A stretch of DNA of 12,607 bases from JBGQDM01 sp041495845. Its GTDB lineage: Bacteria; Acidobacteriota; Terriglobia; Terriglobales; Acidobacteriaceae. The stretch spans positions 1-12,607 of the forward strand of contig JBGQDM010000095.1 of the NCBI GenBank assembly GCA_041495845.1, in the 5' to 3' direction. The position numbers and the translations under genes were made by a program. The notes beneath the pieces are model-generated. The model searched no databases. It was not told the DNA's origin and saw only the letters and a program-made list of their open reading frames with translations. Of this stretch, positions 7,583 through 12,607 are shown one piece after another (the first letter of the stretch is position 1; each line of letters opens with the position of its first letter).

Positions 7583-7606
7583 TTAACTGGTACGCAAGCG
7601 GGCCAT
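7583..7606 (-). CDS. Possible leader peptide MARLRTS upstream of murA
   Basis: An ATG at 7606-7604 sits five bases after a very strong Shine-Dalgarno GGGAGGAG (7619-7612). It opens a 7-residue frame, MARLRTS, ending at TAA (7585-7583). It is out of frame with murA. Its stop codon overlaps the AAGGA that serves as the murA ribosome-binding site, so a ribosome finishing the leader would sit on the murA start region. This arrangement suggests translational coupling or attenuation. A frameshifted longer murA is unlikely because the leader frame has its own stop. There is no homology evidence for so short a peptide. Confidence 0.3.
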   Translation of the reverse strand: MARLRTS

Positions 7607-7756
7607 CGGAACTCCTCCCGTGGCGCACCGACAATTCTAAAGGGGATTAGGCGGGAGGAAGAGTATTTCCGAGGCACCCGGGCAACCAACCGCGGCAGCG
7701 CAAGAATGATGCGGGGCAACGAAGCAGTGACCAGGGAGGAAGAGAGAGAGTTTGGG

Positions 7757-7785
7757 TTGTATGACTATATATTATATTGTATTAT
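7757..7785 (+). promoter_or_regulatory. Promoter of the toxin-antitoxin operon (TTGTAT-17-TATTAT)
   Basis: TTGTAT (7757-7762) and TATTAT (7780-7785, 5 of 6 matches) are 17 bases apart in a sharply AT-rich patch inside GC-rich DNA. The -10 ends 6 bases before the antitoxin ATG at 7792, and no Shine-Dalgarno is present, so the mRNA is probably leaderless. The rest of the murA-antitoxin gap (about 7640-7756) shows nothing I can name. Confidence 0.5.
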
Positions 7786-7788
7786 GTC
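7763..7788. promoter_or_regulatory. 26-bp imperfect palindrome, candidate antitoxin operator
   Basis: The segment is symmetric about 7775/7776: outer arms GAC/GTC, inner arms ATA/TAT and a central ATAT, matching its own reverse complement at 16 of 26 positions. It covers the whole spacer and the -10 box of the promoter directly before the antitoxin. Ribbon-helix-helix antitoxins usually repress their own operon from such sites, so autoregulation is likely. AT-richness inflates the chance of some symmetry, but the GAC/GTC ends are not explained by that. Confidence 0.45.
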
Positions 7789-7791
7789 GTC

Positions 7792-8031
7792 ATGGACAAG
7801 CAGACAATCAGCTTTCGGCTGGATACGGACAAAGTTTCAGCGCTGGATTCGCTGGCGGATGCACTGGACCGCGACCGCAGCTACTTGTTGAACGAGGCGG
7901 TGCGAGCGTACCTGGAGATTCAGGAGTGGCAGACCGAGCATATTGTGGCGAGCCTGCAACAGGCTGAGGCCAGGCAGTTGGTCAGCCATGCGGAAGTGAA
8001 GAGGGCAGCCGGAAAGTGGCGGCGCAGGTGA
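7792..8031 (+). CDS. Ribbon-helix-helix (CopG/ParD-like) antitoxin
   Basis: A 79-residue antitoxin and DNA-binding autorepressor expected to neutralise the toxin encoded by the next gene. The N-terminal ribbon-helix-helix motif is clear: a beta strand TISFRLD (5-11), a first helix of about 14-27 and a second helix YLLNEAVRAYLEIQEW (31-46). The C-terminal half (about 47-79) is charged and ends KRAAGKWRRR; in this family it is the flexible part that wraps the toxin. The ATG at 7792 is chosen because the preceding in-frame ATG (7777) lies within the promoter, and the motif begins directly after MDKQ. It overlaps the toxin gene, the usual antitoxin-first order. Family assignment is firm; CopG versus ParD cannot be separated by eye. 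Confidence 0.92.
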   Translation: MDKQTISFRLDTDKVSALDSLADALDRDRSYLLNEAVRAYLEIQEWQTEHIVASLQQAEARQLVSHAEVKRAAGKWRRR

Positions 8032-8318
8032 AGCTGACATGGACGCGGATCGGAGCGGCTGATCTGCGGGCGGCGTGGGAATACATTGCAGAGGAAAATC
8101 CGGCCGCAGCTGAGCGGGTGCTGGAAAAGATTTTGCGCGGGGTGGAAGCCCTGGAGCGCCATCCCAAATTGGGTCGAGCGGGCCGAGTGGAGGGAACGCG
8201 GGAACTCATGATCCCGGGAACTCCGTTTGTGGTTGCCTATTGCTTGCGCAACGAGAAAGAAGAGGTCCAGATTCTGGCGGTATTGCACGGAGCCAGGAAA
8301 TGGCCGGAGGCCTTCTAA
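8016..8318 (+). CDS. ParE/RelE-family toxin
   Basis: A 100-residue toxin of the ParE/RelE fold, encoded directly after its antitoxin. Members are either ribosome-dependent mRNA nucleases (RelE-like) or gyrase inhibitors (ParE-like). The helical hairpin AADLRAAWEYIAEENPAAAERVLEKI (about 14-39), LERHPKLGRAGRVEGTREL (46-64) and the C-terminal strand with VLHGARKWP (89-97) are typical of the ParE side. The usual Arg after the VVAY strand is Cys here (VVAYCLR), while Arg94 in HGARKWP is kept, so activity is probable but not certain. The start is GTG at 8016, overlapping the antitoxin by 16 bases; GTG at 8028, with a GTGA overlap on the antitoxin stop, is an equally credible alternative. Both imply translational coupling. 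It converges on the GNAT gene with a 14-base gap. Confidence 0.91.
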   Translation: MAAQVKLTWTRIGAADLRAAWEYIAEENPAAAERVLEKILRGVEALERHPKLGRAGRVEGTRELMIPGTPFVVAYCLRNEKEEVQILAVLHGARKWPEAF

Positions 8319-8332
8319 ACCCGCAGAGTTGG

Positions 8333-8800
8333 TCAGCGCAGCAGGAGCTTCAGCTTTGGCCCGGTAAAAACAAACCCTTCCTGTTCATAAAAATGCCGAG
8401 TGCGGGCCCAGCGTTCGGACTCGGGTGCGGTTACATCAATACGCGGCCAGCCGCGGTTCTTGCCGAAGGCCTTCGCCGCTTCCAACAGCGCCTTCCCAAT
8501 TCCCTGAGAGCGTGATCCGGGGGCAACGTACATTTCGTCAATGACGCCGTAGTAGCCGTTATTGTAAAGGGCGAAGGTTTCGTTGAGCGTGAGAATGCCA
8601 GCGGGTTCGCCATGAACCGTGCGGGCAATGAATACGTGGAAACGCTCGGCGTTGTCCCGCCAGATGCGTTCGAGGGCGGCATAGTCCATCGCGCCCAGTT
8701 CTTCACCCTCTTCGCCGAGTTCGCGCAGCAGGGCCTCGATCATCGGGAACCCGAGAGACGATTGGTCGGGGGACAGGCGTTCAACAGTGGGAGCTAGCAT
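8333..8800 (-). CDS. GNAT-family N-acetyltransferase
   Basis: A 155-residue acetyl-CoA-dependent acetyltransferase of unknown substrate. Motif A is clear at about 86-118: VIDEMYVAPGSRSQGIGKAL, with the acetyl-CoA pyrophosphate loop RSQGIG at 97-102. Motif B follows with RHFYEQEGFVF (135-145), including the Tyr138 that often acts as general acid. The N-terminal part (about 1-65) is helical and substrate-determining in this family. The start at 8800 is chosen over an in-frame ATG at 8830 because of the Shine-Dalgarno AGGAG (8811-8807), six bases upstream. It lies 50 bases downstream of murQ on the same strand and is probably its operon partner, which makes an amino-sugar or muropeptide acetylation role conceivable but unproven. 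Confidence 0.92.
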   Translation of the reverse strand: MLAPTVERLSPDQSSLGFPMIEALLRELGEEGEELGAMDYAALERIWRDNAERFHVFIARTVHGEPAGILTLNETFALYNNGYYGVIDEMYVAPGSRSQGIGKALLEAAKAFGKNRGWPRIDVTAPESERWARTRHFYEQEGFVFTGPKLKLLLR

Positions 8801-8811
8801 GTCCTTCTCCT
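8801..8811 (-). promoter_or_regulatory. Shine-Dalgarno that fixes the GNAT start
   Basis: On the minus strand AGGAGAAGGAC directly precedes ATG 8800. AGGAG is six bases from the start. It decides for this ATG against the one at 8830, which has no comparable site. Confidence 0.75.
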
Positions 8812-8850
8812 GAGATCGAGGGTCGAGCATAGAGGGTTGAGTTGTCCAAA

Positions 8851-9777
8851 CTACCGGCGTCTCCCGGCTGCATGAATGGCGCGCCGCGCATTGCCGCCGT
8901 GAGACTTGAGCAGGCGGCGGGCAGCGGCTGCGGTCTTTCCCGTCTGCAGCATGACGAGAGCGACGGGCACGCTGTTTCCGCTGGCGTTGAGGGCAGCGGC
9001 GGCCGTCTTGCGGTCGACCTCAGCCGCTTTCTCCAGAATGCCCACAGCGCGCTCCGCCAACTTCTCATTCTTGGGGTTCACATTGACCATGAGGTTGCCG
9101 TACACGTAACCCAGCCGGGTCATAGCACCGGTGGAGAGCATATTCAGGACCATCTTTTGGGCGGTTCCCGCTTTCATGCGGGTGGAGCCAGCAATCACTT
9201 CCGGGCCGGCGGGCGTAACGATGGCGATTTGTGCGGCGCGGGCGAGCGGGGATCCGGGATTACAGGTGACCGCCACCGTAGCTGCGCCGCGCTGGCGAGC
9301 GTATTCCACGGCGGCAACGGTGAAAGGAGTACGCCCGCTCGCGGCCAGACCTACAACTACATCGTTTTTGGTGGGCTTGCGGCCGGACATTTCTTTCTGC
9401 CCCAGGGCGCGGGAGTCTTCGTTCGCCTCCACGGCGGCGCCCAGGGCTTTGTGCCCGCCCGCAATGATGAATTGCACCATGCGCGGAGGAGTGCCGAAAG
9501 TGGGCGGACATTCGGCGGCGTCGAGCGCGCCCAGTCGACCGCTGGTGCCAGCGCCGACATAGATGAGGCGGCCCCCGCGGCGCAGGGAGCGGGCGACTAT
9601 CTCTACGGCTCGAGCAATCTGCGGCAGCGCGGCGCGGACGGCACGCGCGACTTTGGCATCTTCGCGGTTGATGATGCGGACAAGTTCGAGGGCGGATTTT
9701 TCGTCAAGGCGTTCCGAGGCGGGATTGCGCCGCTCCGTTACGAGATGGCCGACTGCGGATTTTTGCTTGCGGATCAA
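8851..9777 (-). CDS. murQ: N-acetylmuramic acid 6-phosphate etherase
   Basis: Cleaves the D-lactyl ether of MurNAc-6-phosphate to give GlcNAc-6-phosphate and D-lactate, the key cytoplasmic step of MurNAc recycling. It is 308 residues, close to the usual 300. The SIS fold shows GAGTSGRLG (75-83), DAAECPPTFG (86-95) with the catalytic acid E89, the second conserved acid E120 in EANEDS, and the signature AGSTRMKAGTAQK, with a C-terminal helical domain. The start is a TTG at 9777, supported by a strong Shine-Dalgarno (9791-9785) at seven bases and by the absence of an ATG before conserved sequence (VTERRNP). It lies 33 bases after the AmiE-like hydrolase gene, implying an operon. No MurNAc kinase or phosphotransferase transporter to make its substrate is in the window. 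Confidence 0.96.
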   Translation of the reverse strand: MIRKQKSAVGHLVTERRNPASERLDEKSALELVRIINREDAKVARAVRAALPQIARAVEIVARSLRRGGRLIYVGAGTSGRLGALDAAECPPTFGTPPRMVQFIIAGGHKALGAAVEANEDSRALGQKEMSGRKPTKNDVVVGLAASGRTPFTVAAVEYARQRGAATVAVTCNPGSPLARAAQIAIVTPAGPEVIAGSTRMKAGTAQKMVLNMLSTGAMTRLGYVYGNLMVNVNPKNEKLAERAVGILEKAAEVDRKTAAAALNASGNSVPVALVMLQTGKTAAAARRLLKSHGGNARRAIHAAGRRR

Positions 9778-9792
9778 TCTGCTCTCACCTCT
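9778..9792 (-). promoter_or_regulatory. Shine-Dalgarno supporting the murQ TTG start
   Basis: GAGGTGA (9791-9785 on the minus strand) is seven bases before TTG 9777, a near-ideal match and distance. It makes the unusual start codon credible. Confidence 0.7.
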
Positions 9793-9810
9793 AAGGCCAC
9801 AGCATGCACC

Positions 9811-10965
9811 TCATGTCAGCGCTTTCATGATCGCATCATGGAAGCGTGGGCGAATCTGTTTGATTGCCTGGTTGGCGCAATCCGGCCAGGTGCGGTTCGT
9901 CAGCAAGGTTATCGAAATCTGGCGCTCGGGGTCGAGCCACAACGAGGTTCCCGTATACCCGAGGTGGCCAAAGGAGCGGGGCGAGAAATACTGGCCCGCT
10001 TGGGAGGGAGGGGAAGGGGTATCCCAGCCGAGCGCGTGAGCGGTGCCGGGTGGTGAAGTTTCGCGCCGCGTAAAGAGCGCAATCGTCTCCGGGCGCAGGA
10101 CGGGTTCGCCGCCCGGGAGCAGGGCATGCGCGAAGCGCGCCACATCTTCGGCGGGTGCAAACACACCGGCATGACCGGCCACACCGCCCAGGACGCTGGC
10201 ATTTTCGTCGTGCACTTCACCTTGCACAATGCGGTGGCGGAAACTCTGATCGTCAACGGTGGGCGGAATCAGCGGCCGCAACGCCGGCGGTGGGTTGAAG
10301 CCGGTGTGGGACAACCCCAGCCGTCCAAACATTTCGCGCTGGCAAAAAGTATCGAGGGGTTCATCGGCGATGCGGGCGAGCACCTCGCCGAGCACGATGA
10401 AGCCGACGTCACTGTATTCCGCGCGCGATCCGGGTGCGGCTGTGAGCGGCGTCGAGTACGCGAGAGTCAGCAGTTCTGCCCGCGATTTCGCGCGCAGAAA
10501 AAGTTTTTCATACGCCGGTAGTCCCGAAGAATGTGCCAGCAACATACGCAAAGTGATGGCGGCGCGGTGCGAGTCTGGCCCGTCGAATTCAGGCACCACG
10601 GAAACGACAGGAGCCTCCAGGTCGAGCAGCCCGCGCTGGTAGAGCAGCATGGCCATGGCGGTGGTGGCAACAACTTTGGAAAGCGAGGCCAGGTCAAAGA
10701 TGGTGGCCGGTTGGACGGCGAGAGAGTCTGCGGCAAAAGTGAAATGGCCAAAAGCGGTCAGCGCGACCAGCTTGCCGCCGTGGGTGACGGCGGTGGCAGC
10801 GCCAGGGAAGGCACGGGCAGCGATGGCCTCGCGCAGGATGGCATAGGCGGGCGCAAAGGTGGTCTCCTGCTGCTCGTCGCCGCGAAGTAGGTTCAGGGCC
10901 AGGGATCCTCGGGGAACTGAGCGGGTTATAGCAGAGGCGTGAGGGCAGGTAAAGGGCGGAACCAA
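9811..10965 (-). CDS. Serine hydrolase, beta-lactamase family (AmiE-like), probably cytoplasmic
   Basis: A class C beta-lactamase-fold serine hydrolase, up to 384 residues. The nucleophile motif SLSK is S94-K97, the second motif YSD is 184-186 and the third is HLG at 334-336, in place of KTG. GGVAGHAGVF (260-269) and GHLGYTGTSLWLDP (333-346) are shared with the serine hydrolase domain of the divergent gene. The best functional parallel is Bacillus AmiE (YbbE), a member of this fold that removes stem peptides from MurNAc, encoded with MurQ and NamZ; esterase or D,D-peptidase activity is an alternative. No signal peptide is visible. The start is uncertain: the only ATG, GTG or TTG before conserved sequence is TTG 10965, but a good promoter lies inside that extension. 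A CTG at 10896, nine bases after GAGGA, is possible. It heads the operon with murQ and the GNAT gene. Confidence 0.88.
   Translation of the reverse strand: MVPPFTCPHASAITRSVPRGSLALNLLRGDEQQETTFAPAYAILREAIAARAFPGAATAVTHGGKLVALTAFGHFTFAADSLAVQPATIFDLASLSKVVATTAMAMLLYQRGLLDLEAPVVSVVPEFDGPDSHRAAITLRMLLAHSSGLPAYEKLFLRAKSRAELLTLAYSTPLTAAPGSRAEYSDVGFIVLGEVLARIADEPLDTFCQREMFGRLGLSHTGFNPPPALRPLIPPTVDDQSFRHRIVQGEVHDENASVLGGVAGHAGVFAPAEDVARFAHALLPGGEPVLRPETIALFTRRETSPPGTAHALGWDTPSPPSQAGQYFSPRSFGHLGYTGTSLWLDPERQISITLLTNRTWPDCANQAIKQIRPRFHDAIMKALT
10925..10953 (-). promoter_or_regulatory. Candidate promoter of the hydrolase-murQ-gnat operon (TTTACC-17-TATAAC)
   Basis: On the minus strand TTTACC (10953-10948) and TATAAC (10930-10925, 5 of 6 matches) are exactly 17 bases apart. 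Transcription would begin near 10918, downstream of the TTG at 10965 that otherwise opens the gene, so the two calls conflict. Confidence 0.5.
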
Positions 10966-10970
10966 GTCAG

Positions 10971-11001
10971 TTCACGCGCGCGGCGCGGCTCTTGTTATGC
11001 T
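10971..11001 (+). promoter_or_regulatory. Weak candidate promoter of the serine hydrolase-NamZ gene
   Basis: TTGTTATGCT contains a -10-like TATGCT (10996-11001) that ends 7 bases before an in-frame GTG at 11009. The only -35-like hexamer, TTCACG (10971-10976), is 19 bases away. It is divergent from the hydrolase-murQ promoter, 42 bases off, so the two could share regulation. Confidence 0.25.
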
Positions 11002-12607
11002 TGCAGCCGTGAGGCGTATTCCTTTTCTTCTCGGTCTTCTTTTCAGTCTGATGGCTTGCCCGGGTGTGGCTGCTGCAGCCGCCAAAACCCAGCCTTCTGC
11101 CGCTACTCCTTTGACGGTCGTGGACAGTGTGATCGAGCAGGCGATCCACGAGGGCAAAATTCCCGGCGCGGTGTTGCTGGTGGGGCACGACGGGAAGGTG
11201 GTCTACCGCAAAGCTTACGGCGCGCGCGCGCTGGAGCCGCGGCGTGAAGTGATGACCCTCGACACCATCTTCGACATGGCGTCGCTGACCAAAGTGGTGG
11301 TGACCACAACCTGCGTAATGCGGCTGTTCCAGGAAGGCAAAATCAAGCTCAACGATCCCGTGGCTCGCTATCTGCCGGAGTTTGCGCAAAACGGGAAGGA
11401 CGACGTCACGGTGCGGCAGTTGCTGGTGCACTATTCCGGGCTGCGCGAAGATCTCGACCTGAAAGAAAAATGGGAAGGGAAGGACACCACCTACCGGATG
11501 GCATTCGCCGAGAAACCAGTCTATCCGCCTGGATCGCGATTTCTTTACAGCGATATCAACTTCATCACGTTGGGCGCGCTGGTGGAGCGGGTCAGCGGTG
11601 TGACGCTCGATGCCTACGCGACCCAACATGTGTTCGTGCCGCTGGGCATGGCGCATACGCGATTTCAGCCACCCGCGGCGTGGAAGAAGAAAACCGCGCC
11701 GACTGACTATGACGATGACCACGTGATGTTACGAGGCGTGGTGCATGATCCGACGGCGCGGCGGATGGGCGGAGTGGCGGGACATGCGGGGTTGTTCTCC
11801 ACGGCGGATGACTTGGCGAAATTTGCGCAGGCGCTGCTCAACGGCGGCGGCAGCGTGCTTGCGCCCCTCACCGTGGAGAAAATGACCACTCCGCAACAGC
11901 CTCCGACAGCAACCGCGGTGCGCGGGTTCGGGTGGGACCTGGACTCGCCCCTTTCGAGCAACCGCGGCGAAGTATTTCCTATTGGTTCGTTCGGGCACAC
12001 CGGGTTTACCGGAACCTCGCTCTGGATTGATCCGGTTACGCGCTCCTACATCATCCTGCTGGCCAATGCCGTCCACGTGAAGGAGGGCAATGCGGTTTCG
12101 CTGCGGACGCGAGTGGCGTCGGCGGTGGCGGCGGCGTTGAAGCTGAGTGTGCCCGAGGCGGAACGCCTGCGACTGGAGCGGATCACCGGCTACAACGAGA
12201 GTCAGACTGCGTCGCACCGGGTAGCGGTGCGCAATGGCCAGGTGAAGACGGGCATTGATGTGCTCGAGGAGCAGGGGTTTCAGGTTCTGCGGTCGGCCAG
12301 CGGAAAGCGGCGCATCGGGCTGCTGACCAATCAGACGGGGGTGAACAGCCAGGGGCGCCGGACGATTGATGTGCTGGCTAACGCGGAAGGCATTTCTTTA
12401 GAAGCGATCTTCAGTCCCGAGCATGGCGTGACCGGTACCCTGGACACGACCGAGATCGGGAACTCCCGCGATGCGGTGACGGGAATTGCGGTCTATAGCG
12501 TTTATGGTGGGGGTGATGCCGCTAAGCGGCCCGCGGCGGAAGTCCTGAAAACCCTAGACGCGGTAGTGGTGGATTTGCAGGATGTTGGTGTGCGCTTCTA
12601 CACCTAC
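10997..12607 (+). CDS. Exported serine hydrolase fused to NamZ (DUF1343) domain, 3' truncated
   Basis: The frame is open to the window edge (537 codons seen). An N-terminal signal (RRIPFLLGLLFSLMAC) ends in a lipobox-like LMAC, so it may be a lipoprotein. The class C beta-lactamase-type domain (about 40-382) has S96-LT-K99, YSD at 184-186 and HTG at 334-336, and parallels Bacillus AmiE. A linker (about 383-425) leads to a NamZ/DUF1343 domain (about 426 onward): GLLTNQTG (441-448), FSPEHG (472-477, with E475 the likely catalytic acid), VYSVYGG (499-505) and DLQDVGVRFYTY (526-537). NamZ enzymes (glycoside hydrolase family 171) release MurNAc from non-reducing ends of glycan fragments. One protein could thus remove the peptide and then the sugar, feeding MurQ. 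ATG 10997 is used; GTG 11009 is equally likely. Neither has a Shine-Dalgarno. About 250-300 residues are missing. Confidence 0.9.
   Translation, partial: MLAAVRRIPFLLGLLFSLMACPGVAAAAAKTQPSAATPLTVVDSVIEQAIHEGKIPGAVLLVGHDGKVVYRKAYGARALEPRREVMTLDTIFDMASLTKVVVTTTCVMRLFQEGKIKLNDPVARYLPEFAQNGKDDVTVRQLLVHYSGLREDLDLKEKWEGKDTTYRMAFAEKPVYPPGSRFLYSDINFITLGALVERVSGVTLDAYATQHVFVPLGMAHTRFQPPAAWKKKTAPTDYDDDHVMLRGVVHDPTARRMGGVAGHAGLFSTADDLAKFAQALLNGGGSVLAPLTVEKMTTPQQPPTATAVRGFGWDLDSPLSSNRGEVFPIGSFGHTGFTGTSLWIDPVTRSYIILLANAVHVKEGNAVSLRTRVASAVAAALKLSVPEAERLRLERITGYNESQTASHRVAVRNGQVKTGIDVLEEQGFQVLRSASGKRRIGLLTNQTGVNSQGRRTIDVLANAEGISLEAIFSPEHGVTGTLDTTEIGNSRDAVTGIAVYSVYGGGDAAKRPAAEVLKTLDAVVVDLQDVGVRFYTY

Noticed and set aside
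6783..7586. A 267-codon plus-strand open frame opposite murA (and another at 6394-7131)
   Set aside because: Both lie entirely within murA on the other strand, have no family features, and arise from third-position GC bias.
7706..7891. A 61-codon plus-strand frame starting before the antitoxin
   Set aside because: It runs through the promoter and operator, is out of frame with the antitoxin, and has no ribosome site or conserved feature.
8842..10056. A 404-codon plus-strand open frame opposite murQ
   Set aside because: It is antisense to murQ and part of the AmiE-like gene, both of which have full conserved motifs. The translation is Gly/Arg/His-rich without recognisable domains, as expected for the reverse of GC-rich coding DNA.
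10967..11722. A 251-codon minus-strand frame opposite the serine hydrolase-NamZ gene
   Set aside because: It is antisense to the signal peptide and the SLTK and YSD motifs of a clear gene; the product is His/Arg-rich without motifs.
1..12607. CRISPR arrays, tRNA or rRNA genes, insertion sequences and prophage genes
   Set aside because: No spaced direct repeats, cloverleaf-like sequences, transposase motifs or terminal inverted repeats were seen on either strand; nearly all bases are inside assigned genes.

Overview
This is a GC-rich, densely coded bacterial window with nine complete and two truncated protein genes, one possible leader peptide, no RNA genes and no mobile elements. I infer an Acidobacteriota (Terriglobia/Koribacter-like) chromosome from the GC-rich, Gram-negative gene content: a stand-alone TPR-secretin, an acidobacterial-looking hypothetical with a Pro-rich tail, and a serine hydrolase fused to a NamZ/DUF1343 domain. 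A taxonomic search could revise this.

Layout. Bases 1-3435 are on the plus strand: the tail of an unrecognised protein, a glutamine-dependent NAD+ synthetase (nadE) and an exported DsbA-like thioredoxin-fold protein. Convergent to these, 7568-3449 on the minus strand reads murA, a YmdB-type metallophosphoesterase, then an outer-membrane secretin with N-terminal TPRs that has its own promoter. At 7757-8318 (plus) sits a compact type II toxin-antitoxin pair (ribbon-helix-helix antitoxin plus ParE/RelE toxin). From 10965 to 8333 (minus) there is an apparent operon: AmiE-like serine hydrolase, murQ, GNAT acetyltransferase. Diverging from it, 10997 to the window end (plus) encodes an exported, possibly lipidated, serine hydrolase fused to a NamZ (DUF1343, exo-beta-N-acetylmuramidase) domain, cut by the window edge.

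How it fits together. The right third looks like a peptidoglycan-recycling locus. The exported hydrolase-NamZ fusion could strip peptides and release MurNAc outside the cytoplasm. The second hydrolase has no visible signal peptide and could act inside the cell. MurQ converts MurNAc-6-phosphate to GlcNAc-6-phosphate. The MurNAc transporter or kinase that should feed MurQ is not in the window. MurA, at the other end of wall synthesis, lies about 2 kb away.

The least expected signal is in the translation starts. The genes with clear Shine-Dalgarno sequences (dsbA-like, gnat, murQ, more weakly murA) have ordinary leaders. The genes without one (nadE, ymdB, secretin, antitoxin, serine hydrolase-NamZ) instead have a TAnnnT -10-like box ending 6-8 bases before the start codon, which is the geometry of leaderless mRNAs. 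The antitoxin promoter is also covered by a 26-bp imperfect palindrome, a likely autoregulatory operator. No wholly new multi-gene system is evident. No stretch longer than about 225 bases lacks a gene.
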